This document shows positions 1 through 10,478 of a stretch of 37,796 nucleotides of DNA, piece by piece. This stretch comes from Alphaproteobacteria bacterium (lineage in GTDB: Bacteria > Pseudomonadota > Alphaproteobacteria > Rhizobiales > Aestuariivirgaceae). The stretch lies in assembly GCA_024279045.1 (NCBI GenBank), contig JAJRRZ010000027.1:1-37796 (forward strand), in the 5' to 3' direction. Numbering within the stretch: position 1 is the first letter of the stretch; the number at the start of each line of letters is the position of its first letter. The position numbers were made by a program, and so were the translations under genes. Below the pieces are notes generated by a model. It ran no database searches and was not told the origin of the DNA. It saw nothing but the letters and a program-made list of their open reading frames with translations.

Positions 1-11
1 AAGCCTTGCAA

Positions 12-91
12 TTTTCCTCAGGCAAAAATGTTGTTGTGCCGGCGCAGCGCCGCCGCAAGCCGGCACAACGCATCATTTTTCCTGAAGAAAA
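12..91. other. Long imperfect hairpin downstream of accC
   Basis: TTTTCCTCAGGCAAAAATG..GTTGTGCCGGC...GCCGGCACAAC..CATTTTTCCTGAAGAAAA. Confidence 0.6.
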
Positions 92-128
92 GTATTTGTG
101 GCCGACACCGTCGGCCACAAAACTTTTC
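87..128. terminator. 19-bp-stem hairpin downstream of accC (candidate terminator)
   Basis: GAAAAGT(a)TTTGTGGCCGAC-acc-GTCGGCCACAAAACTTTTC; perfect except one bulge; shares GAAAA with hairpin 12-91. Confidence 0.55.
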
Positions 129-156
129 TTCACGATCGACGGCACAGGAGCCGTGC

Positions 157-1506
157 TCAGTTTTCCTGCTGGCGCTTCAGCCAGTTTTCCAGCCAGTGAA
201 TGTCATACAGGCCGTCCTGGATGTCCGGCTCCTTGAGCAGTTTCTCGAACAGCTCGATCGTGGTCTTCACCCCGTCGATGACATATTCATCCAGCGCCCG
301 GCGCAGACGCATCAGGCATTCGTTGCGGTTTTTGCCGAAGACAATGAGCTTGCCGATGAGGCTGTCGTAATAGGGCGGGATGACATATTCGCCATAGACA
401 TGCGAATCCACCCGCACGCCCAACCCACCGGGGACGTGCAGATGCGTAACCTTGCCGGGCGAAGGGGTGAAAGTGGCGGGATCCTCGGCGTTGATGCGCA
501 CCTCGATGGCATGGCCGCTGATACGCACATCCTCCTGCTTCATGCTCAGCGGCGCACCGGCGGCAACACGGATCTGCTCCTGCACGAGATCGAAGCCGGT
601 GATCTGCTCCGTTACCGGGTGTTCCACCTGCAGACGGGTGTTCATCTCGATGAAATGAAACTCTCCGTCTTCATAAAGGAATTCCACGGTGCCGGCCCCG
701 GAATAGCCCAGCCTGGCGATGGCATTGGCCACTGTTTCACCGATCTGCTGGCGCTGCTCGGCATTCAGTGCCGGGGAGGGAGCCTCCTCCCACACCTTCT
801 GGTGCCGGCGCTGCAGTGAACAGTCGCGCTCGCCCAGGTGCACCGCGTTGCCCTGACCGTCGCCGAACGCCTGCACCTCGATATGGCGTGGCCTGGCCAG
901 ATATTTCTCGATGTAGACCTCGTCGTTGCCAAACGCCGCGGCGGCCTCGGAGCGGGCGGTGAGGAAGGCTTCCTCCAGCTCCGATTCATTGCGCGCCACC
1001 TTCATGCCGCGCCCGCCTCCGCCGGCGGAGGCCTTGATGAGCACCGGATAGCCGATATCACGCGCCACCTTGCGCGCCTCGTTCAGCGACTGGACCGCAC
1101 CATCGGAGCCCGGGACCACCGGAATGCCCAGTTCCGCGGCGGTCTGTTTGGCGGTTACCTTGTCGCCCATCAGGCGGATATGCTCCGCGGAGGGGCCGAT
1201 GAAGGCTATGTCATGCTCGGCAAGGATCTCGGCAAAGCGGGCGTTTTCGGAGAGGAAGCCGTAGCCTGGGTGCACGGCATCGGCGCCGGTGATTTCGCAG
1301 GCGGCGATGATGGCCGGGATATTGAGATAACTCTCGCTGGCAGGTGGCGGGCCGATACACACGCTCTCGTCGGCCAGGCGCACGTGCATGGCGGCCTCGT
1401 CGGCAGTGGAATGCACCGCCACGGTGGCAATGCCCAGCTCACGGCAGGCGCGCAACACGCGCAGGGCGACTTCGCCGCGGTTGGCGATCAGCACCTTCTC
1501 GAACAT
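157..1506 (-). CDS. accC: Acetyl-CoA carboxylase biotin carboxylase subunit AccC
   Basis: 449-aa [29 protein letters not shown]..., ATP-grasp GGGGRGMKV and [14 protein letters not shown] motifs; next to accB. Confidence 0.97.
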   Translation of the reverse strand: MFEKVLIANRGEVALRVLRACRELGIATVAVHSTADEAAMHVRLADESVCIGPPPASESYLNIPAIIAACEITGADAVHPGYGFLSENARFAEILAEHDIAFIGPSAEHIRLMGDKVTAKQTAAELGIPVVPGSDGAVQSLNEARKVARDIGYPVLIKASAGGGGRGMKVARNESELEEAFLTARSEAAAAFGNDEVYIEKYLARPRHIEVQAFGDGQGNAVHLGERDCSLQRRHQKVWEEAPSPALNAEQRQQIGETVANAIARLGYSGAGTVEFLYEDGEFHFIEMNTRLQVEHPVTEQITGFDLVQEQIRVAAGAPLSMKQEDVRISGHAIEVRINAEDPATFTPSPGKVTHLHVPGGLGVRVDSHVYGEYVIPPYYDSLIGKLIVFGKNRNECLMRLRRALDEYVIDGVKTTIELFEKLLKEPDIQDGLYDIHWLENWLKRQQEN

Positions 1507-1519
1507 GCGACACCCACCC

Positions 1520-2029
1520 TCATTCGATGATCATCAGCGGTTCGTCGAACTCCACCGGCTGGCCGTCTTCCACCAGGATGGCCTTCACCACGCCGGCGCG
1601 CGGGGCCGGGATCTGATTCATGGTCTTCATCGCCTCGATGATCAGCAGCGTCTGCCCCTCCTTGACCTGCTGGCCGACCTCCACGAACGGCTCCGCTCCG
1701 GGCGCGGGGGCGCGATAGGCGGTGCCAACCATCGGCGCACGCACCACGCCGGGGTGGCTGGCGGCATCGGCTTCCGCCGGGCCTTCCTCGACCTGAGCGG
1801 TCTTCTGCTCAGGCGCAGCGGCGGGTGCGGCACTCGCCACGGCAGGCGCAGCAACCTGCGCCACCACCTGCTGCGCTGGCAGGTCGCGCGCCAGGCGCAG
1901 GTGCAGGTTGTCGAGGTTCAGCTCGATTTCCGTCAGCTCCGTCTCGCGCAGCAGTTCGGCCAGCTGGCGGATGGTATCCATGTCGATGGCGGATGCGCCA
2001 GAAGGAATCTTGCCTTTTTTCTCAGCCAT
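1520..2029 (-). CDS. accB: Acetyl-CoA carboxylase biotin carboxyl carrier protein AccB
   Basis: 169-aa ORF with biotinyl motif EAMKTMNQI and Ala/Pro-rich linker; directly upstream of accC. Confidence 0.96.
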   Translation of the reverse strand: MAEKKGKIPSGASAIDMDTIRQLAELLRETELTEIELNLDNLHLRLARDLPAQQVVAQVAAPAVASAAPAAAPEQKTAQVEEGPAEADAASHPGVVRAPMVGTAYRAPAPGAEPFVEVGQQVKEGQTLLIIEAMKTMNQIPAPRAGVVKAILVEDGQPVEFDEPLMIIE

Positions 2030-2075
2030 GTCGGAGCCTTCCCGGTTCGAGCCTTTCCAGCAGTTGGTTGTTGCC

Positions 2076-2537
2076 TCAGATCTCGATGCTGTCGTCCTTG
2101 CTCAATCGCCACGCCAATGCCTGCAGCGCCAGCTCGTAGCCATCCGCGCCCAGTCCGGCGATGATGCCATCGGCCAGCGGGGCAATGAGCGACTTGTGGC
2201 GAAATGATTCGCGTGCGTGAATGTTGGAAAGGTGCACCTCGATGATCAGTCCATCAAAGGCTCGCAATGCATCATGAATGGCCACCGAGGTATGCGTGTA
2301 GGCAGCGGCGTTGATGATGATGGCTGCCGCGCCCGTCTGAATGGCATCATGTATATCGGCGACGATTTCACCTTCGCCGTTGCGTTGGCGGAAAGCGATT
2401 GCCAGCCCCAGCCGGGTGGCGGCCTGCTGGCAGCGGCGCTCGATATCGGCCAGAGTTACGTGGCCATAAGTGTCCGGTTCCCGCCGGCCAAGCAGGTTCA
2501 GGTTCGGACCGTTGAGGATATGGACAAGATCGGCCAT
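2076..2537 (-). CDS. aroQ: Type II 3-dehydroquinate dehydratase
   Basis: Start set at [31 protein letters not shown]-type motif, [28 protein letters not shown]. Confidence 0.95.
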   Translation of the reverse strand: MADLVHILNGPNLNLLGRREPDTYGHVTLADIERRCQQAATRLGLAIAFRQRNGEGEIVADIHDAIQTGAAAIIINAAAYTHTSVAIHDALRAFDGLIIEVHLSNIHARESFRHKSLIAPLADGIIAGLGADGYELALQALAWRLSKDDSIEI

Positions 2538-2849
2538 GTGCGTAGCGCCAGATCCCTGTGCTTGCGTCATGCCTGCCATGACGCGTGGCCAGAACATGCG
2601 GAATCGCGAAGCTTACATTGCATTGGTGTTGCCCGAAAAACGCGCCGGGCGCAAGCGAAAGCCCCGTTATCGCTTCGCAAGGGGCGGGCCGTAGAGCGCG
2701 CTCAATGCCAGCGCAAAATGCCGCACCTGTCTTCATTTGCCGCCACCACGCTATATTATCCTCGGCCAGAATTCCGACCGATCGAGTCGGGTATGTGTTT
2801 TCCGCATGCTGTCAAGATCAATGCTTCCAATATCGACGGAGTTGGGAAA

Positions 2850-3866
2850 ATGAGCGGTAATCCGACACAGGCGTCCGCCACGCCCGGCGAGGCAGCACAT
2901 CCCGCCGAGGGCATGCGGCTGAAATTCTTTCCCGTGTCGTTCTTCGCCCTGACCATGGGCCTGTCGGGCCTGACACTGGCCTGGCGCAAGGGAGCGGAGC
3001 TACTGGGCACCACGGGGCTGGTTTCGCACCTTCTGGGGCTGCTCACCCTTGCCGTCTTCGCCGTGTTGCTGGGCTTCTACGTGATGAAGCTGCTGCGCTA
3101 TCCGGAAGCGGTGAAGAACGAGTTCAACCATCCGGTGATGAGCGCCTTCGCGCCGACCATCTCCATCTCGCTGCTTCTGCTGGCGCTGTGCATGCTGCCG
3201 CTGACGCCACGTTTTGCCACCTTGCTGTGGGCGGCGGGTGCGGCGCTGCATCTGGTGCTGACCCTGCACATCGTGCGCAGCTGGGTCCACAATGACCACT
3301 TCGAGCTGGGCCACATCAACCCGGCATGGTTCATCCCGGCGGTGGGCAATGTGGTGGCGCCGCTGGCCGGTGTGCCGCTGGGACACACGGAGCTGTCATG
3401 GTTCTTCTTTGGCATCGGCATCTCCTTCTGGGTGATACTGCTGGTCATCGTTTTCTACCGCATCCTCTTTCATGACCCGCTGCCACCAATGCTGCTGCCC
3501 ACCCTGTTCATCCTCATTGCCCCGCCGGCAGTGGGCTTTCTCGCCTATGTCGAGCTGAACGGCGGCAATATCGATGCCTTTGCCCGCGTGCTCTACCATC
3601 TGGCGCTGTTCTTCACGCTGTTGATGCTCATCGAACTGCCGCGTTTCCTGAGGCTTCCGTTCTTCCTGTCATGGTGGGCCTATTCGTTTCCCCTGGCAGC
3701 CATGACCACGGCCACCTTCGTCATGGCCGAGAAGGTGGGCGGCGCTTTTTTCCAGTGGCTGGCGCTGATCATGCTGGTGGGGCTGAGCGTGCTCATTGCC
3801 TGGCTGGCCTTCAACACCGCGCGCGCCATCCGGGCAGGGAAGATCTGCCAGCCGCCGAAACACTGA
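2850..3866 (+). CDS. SLAC1/TehA-family membrane transporter (tellurite-resistance/dicarboxylate transporter-like)
   Basis: Start set at MSGNPTQASATPG...; about 10 hydrophobic segments, FFPVSFFALTMGLSGL and HINPAWFIPAVGNVVAPLAG motifs. Confidence 0.85.
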   Translation: MSGNPTQASATPGEAAHPAEGMRLKFFPVSFFALTMGLSGLTLAWRKGAELLGTTGLVSHLLGLLTLAVFAVLLGFYVMKLLRYPEAVKNEFNHPVMSAFAPTISISLLLLALCMLPLTPRFATLLWAAGAALHLVLTLHIVRSWVHNDHFELGHINPAWFIPAVGNVVAPLAGVPLGHTELSWFFFGIGISFWVILLVIVFYRILFHDPLPPMLLPTLFILIAPPAVGFLAYVELNGGNIDAFARVLYHLALFFTLLMLIELPRFLRLPFFLSWWAYSFPLAAMTTATFVMAEKVGGAFFQWLALIMLVGLSVLIAWLAFNTARAIRAGKICQPPKH

Positions 3867-4082
3867 GAACCGCGACGGAGCGACGGGGGCAGGGGAGCGC
3901 CCGCCGCCACGAAACTGGCGCAATGTTGCGAAATGTTGCGAAGAGTTCATTCGCGCGCGATCTTGTGAAATGCGTTGTGATGCGAACACATCGCAAGGCA
4001 TGTTATGTATTGCGGCACATCATGTATCACGGTGTAGAGGACATTTGCGCCAGCCGGTGCATCAGTCAGGGGAACGGATTGC

Positions 4083-5363
4083 ATGACGCTTTCGCGCAGG
4101 GACATGCTGGGGCTGATAGCCGTGGGATTGGCGGCGGGCGCGCTGCCGGCAGTGCCCGCTCAGGCCCGCAAGATCAGCAACTTCAACCGCCGCATGCTGG
4201 CGCCGCCGACAAAGACGGAAGTTTTTGGCGATGCCTCCACCGTGTCGCCGATGCTGGGTGAGGCCACGCCGCAGCTGATGGAAGAAGCCATTGCCCATTA
4301 CGACATGATCGCTCGCGCCGGTGGCTGGCCGCAACTGCCGCACTTGCGACGCACGCTGGTGGCCGGCAGCCGCGGCAGGCTGGTGCGCGCGCTGCGCGAG
4401 CGCTTGATCCGCGAGGGATATCTGCCGCCACAAGCGCGTGGCTCGAAGCGTTTCGACAAGCAGGTGGTCCAGGCGGTCATGCGCTTTCAGCGAAATCATG
4501 GCCTCAGGGTGATGGGCCATGTGGACAATGCCACCATCGACGCGTTGAACGTGCCTGCCGAGACACGGCTGGAAACCCTGCTGGCCAACCAGCCGCGGGT
4601 GGAATGGGCAGTGCGGGGCATTGCCCCGCGATATATCCTGGTGAACATTCCCGCCATCCAGATCGACGCTGTGCAGAACGGAGTGGTCTACTCTCGTCAC
4701 AACTGCATCGTCGGCATGCCCGACAGACCTTCCCCCGCGCTCATCTCGAAGGTCAGCGAACTGAACTTCAACCCCTATTGGACAGCGCCGCGCTCCATCG
4801 TGCGCCGCGACATCATTCCGCAGGCCATGAAGAGCGGCAATCCGAAGCGCTTCCTGCAGCAGCAGCGCATCCGCATTCATGATGGCTTCAACGGCCCGGA
4901 AGTCGACCCCGATACACTGCCGTGGCCGGATATTGACATCCGGCGCTATGTCTTCCGCCAGGATCCTGGGGACGGCAATGCGATGGCCACGGTGAAGATC
5001 AACTTTCCCAACAGATATGCCGTCTACATGCACGACACCCCGACGAAGCAGCTTTTCACGTCTTCGCAGCGTTATTTCTCGTCGGGCTGCGTGCGCGTGG
5101 AACAGGTGCATGTTCTCACCGAATGGATCCTGCGCGGCACGCCCGGCTGGGACAGGCGGCGCATCGAGCAGGTGGTGCGCTCGAAGGAGCGCATCGACGT
5201 GCACGTGGACAACAAGCCCGCCGTCATCTGGGCCTATCTTACCGCCTGGCCCATGGCCGACGGCTTCGTGCGCTTCCGCGAGGATATCTACCGCCTCGAC
5301 GGTACCGGCTTCGTCTTCGGCCAGCCACAGCCCGTTGGCCGGCTGGCCGGTCAGCCGGGCTGA
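4083..5363 (+). CDS. L,D-transpeptidase (YkuD domain, YcbB-like) with peptidoglycan-binding domain and Tat-like signal
   Basis: SRRDMLG leader, PG-binding-like VMRFQRNHGLRVMGHVDNATIDALN, catalytic HDTPTKQLF...RYFSSGCVRVE. Confidence 0.9.
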   Translation: MTLSRRDMLGLIAVGLAAGALPAVPAQARKISNFNRRMLAPPTKTEVFGDASTVSPMLGEATPQLMEEAIAHYDMIARAGGWPQLPHLRRTLVAGSRGRLVRALRERLIREGYLPPQARGSKRFDKQVVQAVMRFQRNHGLRVMGHVDNATIDALNVPAETRLETLLANQPRVEWAVRGIAPRYILVNIPAIQIDAVQNGVVYSRHNCIVGMPDRPSPALISKVSELNFNPYWTAPRSIVRRDIIPQAMKSGNPKRFLQQQRIRIHDGFNGPEVDPDTLPWPDIDIRRYVFRQDPGDGNAMATVKINFPNRYAVYMHDTPTKQLFTSSQRYFSSGCVRVEQVHVLTEWILRGTPGWDRRRIEQVVRSKERIDVHVDNKPAVIWAYLTAWPMADGFVRFREDIYRLDGTGFVFGQPQPVGRLAGQPG

Positions 5364-5621
5364 CCTCAGCCGGGTTGACTGCAATCCGGTCGCCGATGGC
5401 TCTGCCTGCATGCCATCCCGCCGTGCCCCCTTGCCATCTGTATGGCTGAAAAGTTATTCATGAAGCGGAATTAACTGCCGCGTGGATTTTTGCTGGCGTT
5501 ATCCTTGCCATCGCGGCAAGGGGAGGGAATGCTCAACAGCGGCGGTGAGGAACGCCATGCCCGCAACAGCGCGCGCCATGCGCAATGTGGCAGGCGGGCG
5601 GCAGTGGGGAGCGTCGGTATC

Positions 5622-6866
5622 ATGGCGAACATCAATTACAAGCGTGTATTCCGCGAGGCCATCGAGAAACTTCACGATGAGGGGCGCTACCGCTATTTCG
5701 CCCAGCTTCGCCGCAAATGCGGCAACTATCCACGCTCCCTGTATTACGACGACGCCGGCAACGTGAAGGAAGTAACCGTCTGGTGCTCCAACGACTATCT
5801 CGGCATGGCTCAACACCCGGATGTGCTGGCCGCCATGCACGAGGCGCTGGATGATGTGGGCGCCGGCGCTGGCGGCACGCGCAACATTGCCGGCACGTCA
5901 TGGTATCACGTGCAGTTGGAGCAGGAACTTGCCGACCTGCACGGCAAGCAGGCCGCACTGTTGTTCAACTCCGGCTACATGGCCAACCAGGCCACGCTCT
6001 CCACCTTGGCGAAGCTGCTGCCCGGCCTGATTACCTTCTCCGATGCGCTCAACCATGCCTCGATGATCGAGGGCATCCGCCACGGGCGCGGCGAGAAACG
6101 CATCTTCCGCCACAATGATCTGGAGCACTTGGAGCAACTGCTGAAGGAGGCCGACCCGGACGCGCCGAAACTGATTGCCTTCGAGTCGGTCTATTCCATG
6201 GATGGCGACATCGCGCCGATCGCCGAGATCTGCGATCTGGCCGAAAAATACAACGCCATGACCTACATCGACGAGGTGCATGCGGTTGGCATGTATGGTC
6301 CGCGCGGCGGCGGCGTGTGCGAGCGCGAGGGCCTGCTGGAGCGCATCGACATCATCGAGGGCACGCTGGCCAAGGCCTTCGGCATCATGGGTGGCTACAT
6401 CGCCGCCGATGCCGACGTTACCGACGCCATCCGCTCCTATGCCGCGGGGTTCATCTTCACCACCTCGCTTTCGCCGGTGCTCACCGCCGGGGCGCTGGCC
6501 TCGGTGCGCCACCTGAAGGCATCGAGCCGCGAGCGCGAACTGCAGCAGAAACACGCCGCGCTGCTGCGCGAGAAGCTGCTGGACAGGCATTTGCCGGTCA
6601 TCGTTACGCCCAGCCACATCGTGCCGGTGATGGTGGGCAATGCCAAGCGCTGCAAGCAGCTCACCGACACTTTGATGGAACGCTACGATATCTATGTGCA
6701 GCCCATCAACTATCCCACCGTGCCGGTGGGCACGGAGCGCATCCGCCTCACGCCAGGGCCGTTCCACACGCCCGAATACATCGACGAGATGGTGGAGGCG
6801 CTGGACACCCTGTGGGACGAGCTGGAGCTACCGCGCAATTTGCCACAGCGCGAGGCAGCCGAGTGA
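5622..6866 (+). CDS. hemA: 5-aminolevulinate synthase
   Basis: Start set at [70 protein letters not shown]. Confidence 0.96.
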   Translation: MANINYKRVFREAIEKLHDEGRYRYFAQLRRKCGNYPRSLYYDDAGNVKEVTVWCSNDYLGMAQHPDVLAAMHEALDDVGAGAGGTRNIAGTSWYHVQLEQELADLHGKQAALLFNSGYMANQATLSTLAKLLPGLITFSDALNHASMIEGIRHGRGEKRIFRHNDLEHLEQLLKEADPDAPKLIAFESVYSMDGDIAPIAEICDLAEKYNAMTYIDEVHAVGMYGPRGGGVCEREGLLERIDIIEGTLAKAFGIMGGYIAADADVTDAIRSYAAGFIFTTSLSPVLTAGALASVRHLKASSRERELQQKHAALLREKLLDRHLPVIVTPSHIVPVMVGNAKRCKQLTDTLMERYDIYVQPINYPTVPVGTERIRLTPGPFHTPEYIDEMVEALDTLWDELELPRNLPQREAAE

Positions 6867-6893
6867 CTGGCGGCTGCATGATTGAAGACAACA

Positions 6894-6927
6894 GGCGGCG
6901 CGCTTGCGGATTTCGTGGCGCGCTGCC
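6894..6927 (+). terminator. Hairpin between hemA and glyA
   Basis: GGCGGCGCGC...GCGCGCTGCC (9/10 paired) followed by TTGCTTTT. Confidence 0.4.
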
Positions 6928-7028
6928 TTGCTTTTGCATGGGCGCATTGCCATAAGCGAAGCCGAACAACGGGGCTCTTGCCGCTGCCCGGACTGGGCGG
7001 CGATGCATTGCACGAGAGGAAAGGCCAC

Positions 7029-8327
7029 ATGCCGCAAACCACCCACTCCGGTTTCTTCACCCGTCCACTGACCGGATCGGATGCCGATGTCATGCGCGCC
7101 ATTGCGCGGGAACTGTCGCGCCAGCAGAACGAGATCGAGCTGATTGCCTCGGAAAACATCGTCTCGCGCGCGGTGATGGAGGCGCAAGGCTCGGTGCTGA
7201 CCAACAAGTATGCCGAGGGCTATCCAGGGCGGCGCTATTATGGCGGCTGCCAGTATGTGGACGTGGCCGAGGAACTGGCCATCGAGCGGGCGAAAAAGCT
7301 GTTCGATGCTGAATTCGCCAACGTCCAGCCGAACTCCGGCTCGCAGGCCAATCAGGGGGTGTTCCTGGCGCTGCTGCAGCCGGGGGATACCATCATGGGG
7401 CTGTCGCTGGCCTCTGGCGGGCACCTCACCCACGGCTCGCCGGTGAACATGTCGGGCAAGTGGTTCAACGTGGTTGCCTACGGGCTGGAAGAGGGCACGG
7501 ATCTCATCGATTACGACGAGGCGGAACGGCTGGCGAAGGAACACAAGCCGAAGCTCATCATTGCCGGTGGTTCGGCCTATCCGCGCATCATCGACTTTGC
7601 CCGTTTTCGCGCCATTGCCGATGCGGTGGGGGCATGGCTGATGGTGGACATGGCGCATTTCGCAGGGCTCGTGGCTGGTGGTGTGCACCCCAACCCGCTG
7701 GAGCATGCCCACGTGGTTACCACCACCACCCACAAGACGTTGCGCGGCCCGCGCGGCGGCATGATCCTCACCAACGACGCCGATCTGGCAAAAAAGATCA
7801 ATTCCGCCATCTTCCCCGGCCTGCAGGGCGGGCCGCTGATGCATGTGATCGCGGCGAAAGCGGTGGCCTTCGGCGAGGCGCTGCGCCCGGAGTTCAGGGC
7901 CTATGCCGAAGCAGTGGTGCGCAACGCGAAGGTGCTGGCGCAAACGCTGGTGGATGGCGGGCTGGCCATCGTCTCCGGCGGCACGGACACCCATGTCATC
8001 CTCGTTGACCTGCGGCCACTGGGGCTGACCGGCAAGGCGGCAGAAGCGGCGCTGGGCAGGGCCAACATCACCTGCAACAAGAACGCCATTCCCAACGATC
8101 CGGAAAAGCCCTTTGTAACCTCGGGCATTCGCCTTGGCTCGCCGGCGGCCACCACGCGCGGTTTCGGCGAGGAAGAGTTCCGTCTCACCGGCGAGCTGAT
8201 CCTGGAAGTGCTGCGCGGCCTGGCGCAAAACGGCGAGGAGAACAACGCGGCGGTGGAAGCGGCGGTGAAGGAAAAGGTGCTGGCGCTGACCGGGCGCTTC
8301 CCCATCTACGACCAGCCAATGGGGTAG
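7029..8327 (+). CDS. glyA: Serine hydroxymethyltransferase
   Basis: Start set at [62 protein letters not shown]. Confidence 0.98.
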   Translation: MPQTTHSGFFTRPLTGSDADVMRAIARELSRQQNEIELIASENIVSRAVMEAQGSVLTNKYAEGYPGRRYYGGCQYVDVAEELAIERAKKLFDAEFANVQPNSGSQANQGVFLALLQPGDTIMGLSLASGGHLTHGSPVNMSGKWFNVVAYGLEEGTDLIDYDEAERLAKEHKPKLIIAGGSAYPRIIDFARFRAIADAVGAWLMVDMAHFAGLVAGGVHPNPLEHAHVVTTTTHKTLRGPRGGMILTNDADLAKKINSAIFPGLQGGPLMHVIAAKAVAFGEALRPEFRAYAEAVVRNAKVLAQTLVDGGLAIVSGGTDTHVILVDLRPLGLTGKAAEAALGRANITCNKNAIPNDPEKPFVTSGIRLGSPAATTRGFGEEEFRLTGELILEVLRGLAQNGEENNAAVEAAVKEKVLALTGRFPIYDQPMG

Positions 8328-8339
8328 GGAACAACAGCC

Positions 8340-8807
8340 ATGCGCTGCCCGTTTTGTGCATCGGAGAACACGCAGGTGAAGGATTCGCGGCCCGCGGAGG
8401 GCGGGGCGGCCATTCGCCGGCGGCGTGAATGTGCCGATTGTGGCGGGCGCTTCACCACCTATGAACGGGTGCAGTTGCGCGAGTTGACGGTGATCAAGCG
8501 CTCCGGGCGGAAGGTGCCCTTCGACCGCGACAAGCTGGCGCGTTCCATCAACATTGCCCTGCGCAAGCGCGAGGTGGACGAGGAGCGCGTGGAACGCATG
8601 ATCAACGGCATCGTGCGGCAACTGGAAAGCGGCGGCGATGCGGAGATCACCTCCCTGCAGATTGGCGAGTTGGTAATGGACGGCCTGCGCAAGCTCGATG
8701 ACGTGGCCTTCGTGCGCTATGCCTCGGTTTATCGCAATTTCCGCGAGGCAGAGGATTTTTGCCAGTTTCTCGGCGAGCTGCAGCAGCGCAGCGCTGATTC
8801 GTCCTGA
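8340..8807 (+). CDS. nrdR: Transcriptional repressor NrdR
   Basis: [43 protein letters not shown] zinc ribbon plus ATP-cone; downstream of glyA. Confidence 0.97.
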   Translation: MRCPFCASENTQVKDSRPAEGGAAIRRRRECADCGGRFTTYERVQLRELTVIKRSGRKVPFDRDKLARSINIALRKREVDEERVERMINGIVRQLESGGDAEITSLQIGELVMDGLRKLDDVAFVRYASVYRNFREAEDFCQFLGELQQRSADSS

Positions 8808-8841
8808 CAGGCTATGTCAGCGAGGCGCTTGTGTGCGCCGC

Positions 8842-9525
8842 TCACTTCTGTTCCAGTTGCGGCATGGCGGGGGCGATGATGCCCATTTCCTCCAGCCGCC
8901 GGTCCAGATAGGCCGAACAGGCGTCGGCAAGCTCCTCCACCTTGTTCTCGAAGAAGTGGTTGGCGCCGGGCAGCACCTGATGCTCGATGGTGATGCCTTT
9001 CTGTGTCTTCAGCTTCTTCACCAGGTTTTCCACCACCTCCGGCGGGGTTACCTTGTCCAGCTCGCCGTTGATGAACAGCCCCGACGTGGGGCAGGGCGCC
9101 AGGAACGAGAAGTCGTAATGCCGCGCCAGGGGGGCGATGGTGAGAAAACCGTGCACTTCCGGGCGGCGCATCAACAACTGCATGGAAATCCACGAGCCGA
9201 ACGACACCCCCGCCAGCCAGCAGGTGCGCGCCTCCTTTACCTGGCCCTGCAGCCAGTCCAGCGCCGCCGCTGCATCGGCCAGCTCACCGGCGCCATTGTC
9301 AAAGAAGCCCTGGCTGCGCCCGCAGCCGCGGAAATTGAAGCGCAGCACGGCAAAGCCCTTGCGCGCGAACATGTGATACAGCGCGTGCGGGATGGGGTTG
9401 TTCATGGTGCCGCCGAAGCACGGGTGGCCGTGCAGCACCAGGGCGATGGGCGCGTTGGGTTCCTGCGCCGGATGGAAGCGGCCTTCCAGCCGCCCCGCCG
9501 GGCCGTTGAAGATGACCTCGGGCAT
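8842..9525 (-). CDS. Alpha/beta hydrolase
   Basis: Start set at MPEVIFNGPAGRLEGRF; LVLHGHPCFGGTMNN, LRFNFRGCGRSQG, AGVSFGSWI, GANHFFENK. Confidence 0.88.
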   Translation of the reverse strand: MPEVIFNGPAGRLEGRFHPAQEPNAPIALVLHGHPCFGGTMNNPIPHALYHMFARKGFAVLRFNFRGCGRSQGFFDNGAGELADAAAALDWLQGQVKEARTCWLAGVSFGSWISMQLLMRRPEVHGFLTIAPLARHYDFSFLAPCPTSGLFINGELDKVTPPEVVENLVKKLKTQKGITIEHQVLPGANHFFENKVEELADACSAYLDRRLEEMGIIAPAMPQLEQK

Positions 9526-9690
9526 GGTTCGGATGTGTCCTCGGTTTCGGGCTGTTTTTCCAAGTGTCGAACTGGCACCAGAGATATAAGCCGTGCGTGG
9601 CGGATGGCAAGCATATCGTGGCGGGGCAAGCGGCACGCTCAACCGGTCTCTTGCTCCAACAGGTGAAAAGCCATGCGCGGCAGGTGCAAA

Positions 9691-9715
9691 ATAGTTGATT
9701 AGGCTAGTCGGGTAT
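9691..9715 (+). promoter_or_regulatory. Putative IscR type-1 operator
   Basis: ATAGTTGATTAGGCTAGTCGGGTAT fits the E. coli type-1 consensus ATASYYGACTRWWWYAGTCRRSTAT at 21/25 positions by hand; about 180 nt upstream of iscR. Confidence 0.65.
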
Positions 9716-9894
9716 TTTATATCGCATGAGACAACAGGCGCGAACGGGTGCTGTCAGGGTGGTCTTGCGGTGTTGCCGCGGCTGCTCGACAGGCGAAAGC
9801 ATACATCCGCGCGACCGGAATTGCAAAGCCCCTGTTGCCGCGCCTGCTTGCTCATGGGGCAGGGTGCGCCGGGGTGCATATGGGAGAGACCGGC

Positions 9895-10413
9895 ATGAAA
9901 CTTTCCACCAAGGGCCGCTATGCCGTCATGGCGATGGCCGACCTGGCCGTGCGCCAGAGCGACAGGCCGGTGCCGCTGGCCGCCATTGCCGCCAGCCAGA
10001 ACATCTCGCAGGAATACCTGGAGCAGCTTTTCGCCAGGCTGCGCCGTGCAGGGCTGGTGGAGTCGGTGCGCGGGCCTGGCGGTGGCTACCGCCTCAGCCA
10101 CGACCCGGAGGAAACCTTCATCATCGACATCATCCGTGCCGCGGACGAGGCGCTGCAGGTAACCCGGTGTGCTGATGGTGATGGTGTGATAGGTTGCCAG
10201 AATGGCGAGGCCTGTATCACGCACGAGCTGTGGTCGGCGCTGAGCCGGCAGATATGCAGCTTTCTCTCGCACATTACCCTGGGCGATGTTATCGAGAAGC
10301 GCAATCTGGCGCTGGCCGCGGAGGTGCGGCGCACTGCCGCGTTGCCGATGCACGACGCTGCCGGCGGCAGCCGCGCGAAGGCAGGCGCCAGGCGCGAAAG
10401 GGCCGATGCCTGA
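9895..10413 (+). CDS. iscR: Rrf2-family Fe-S cluster regulator IscR
   Basis: MKLSTKGRYAVMAMADLA...; LRRAGLVESVRGPGGGYRL; C..C..C..H ligand-like set; heads suf cluster. Confidence 0.92.
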   Translation: MKLSTKGRYAVMAMADLAVRQSDRPVPLAAIAASQNISQEYLEQLFARLRRAGLVESVRGPGGGYRLSHDPEETFIIDIIRAADEALQVTRCADGDGVIGCQNGEACITHELWSALSRQICSFLSHITLGDVIEKRNLALAAEVRRTAALPMHDAAGGSRAKAGARRERADA

Positions 10414-10478
10414 GCCGCGCAATGCCTGAACCATGCAAGGCAACCGTTTGCCGCGCCATCGAATACCGGAGATGATCA

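Noticed and set aside
2041-2055. CCCGGTTCGAGCC resembling a tRNA T-arm
   Set aside because: No acceptor, D or anticodon arms around it; intergenic accB-aroQ
4062-5411. 449-aa minus-strand ORF
   Set aside because: Antisense of the L,D-transpeptidase, no recognisable domains
6828-8621. 597-aa minus-strand ORF overlapping glyA/nrdR
   Set aside because: Complete antisense of strongly supported glyA and nrdR; His/Arg/Gln-rich mirror-frame composition typical of high-GC coding DNA
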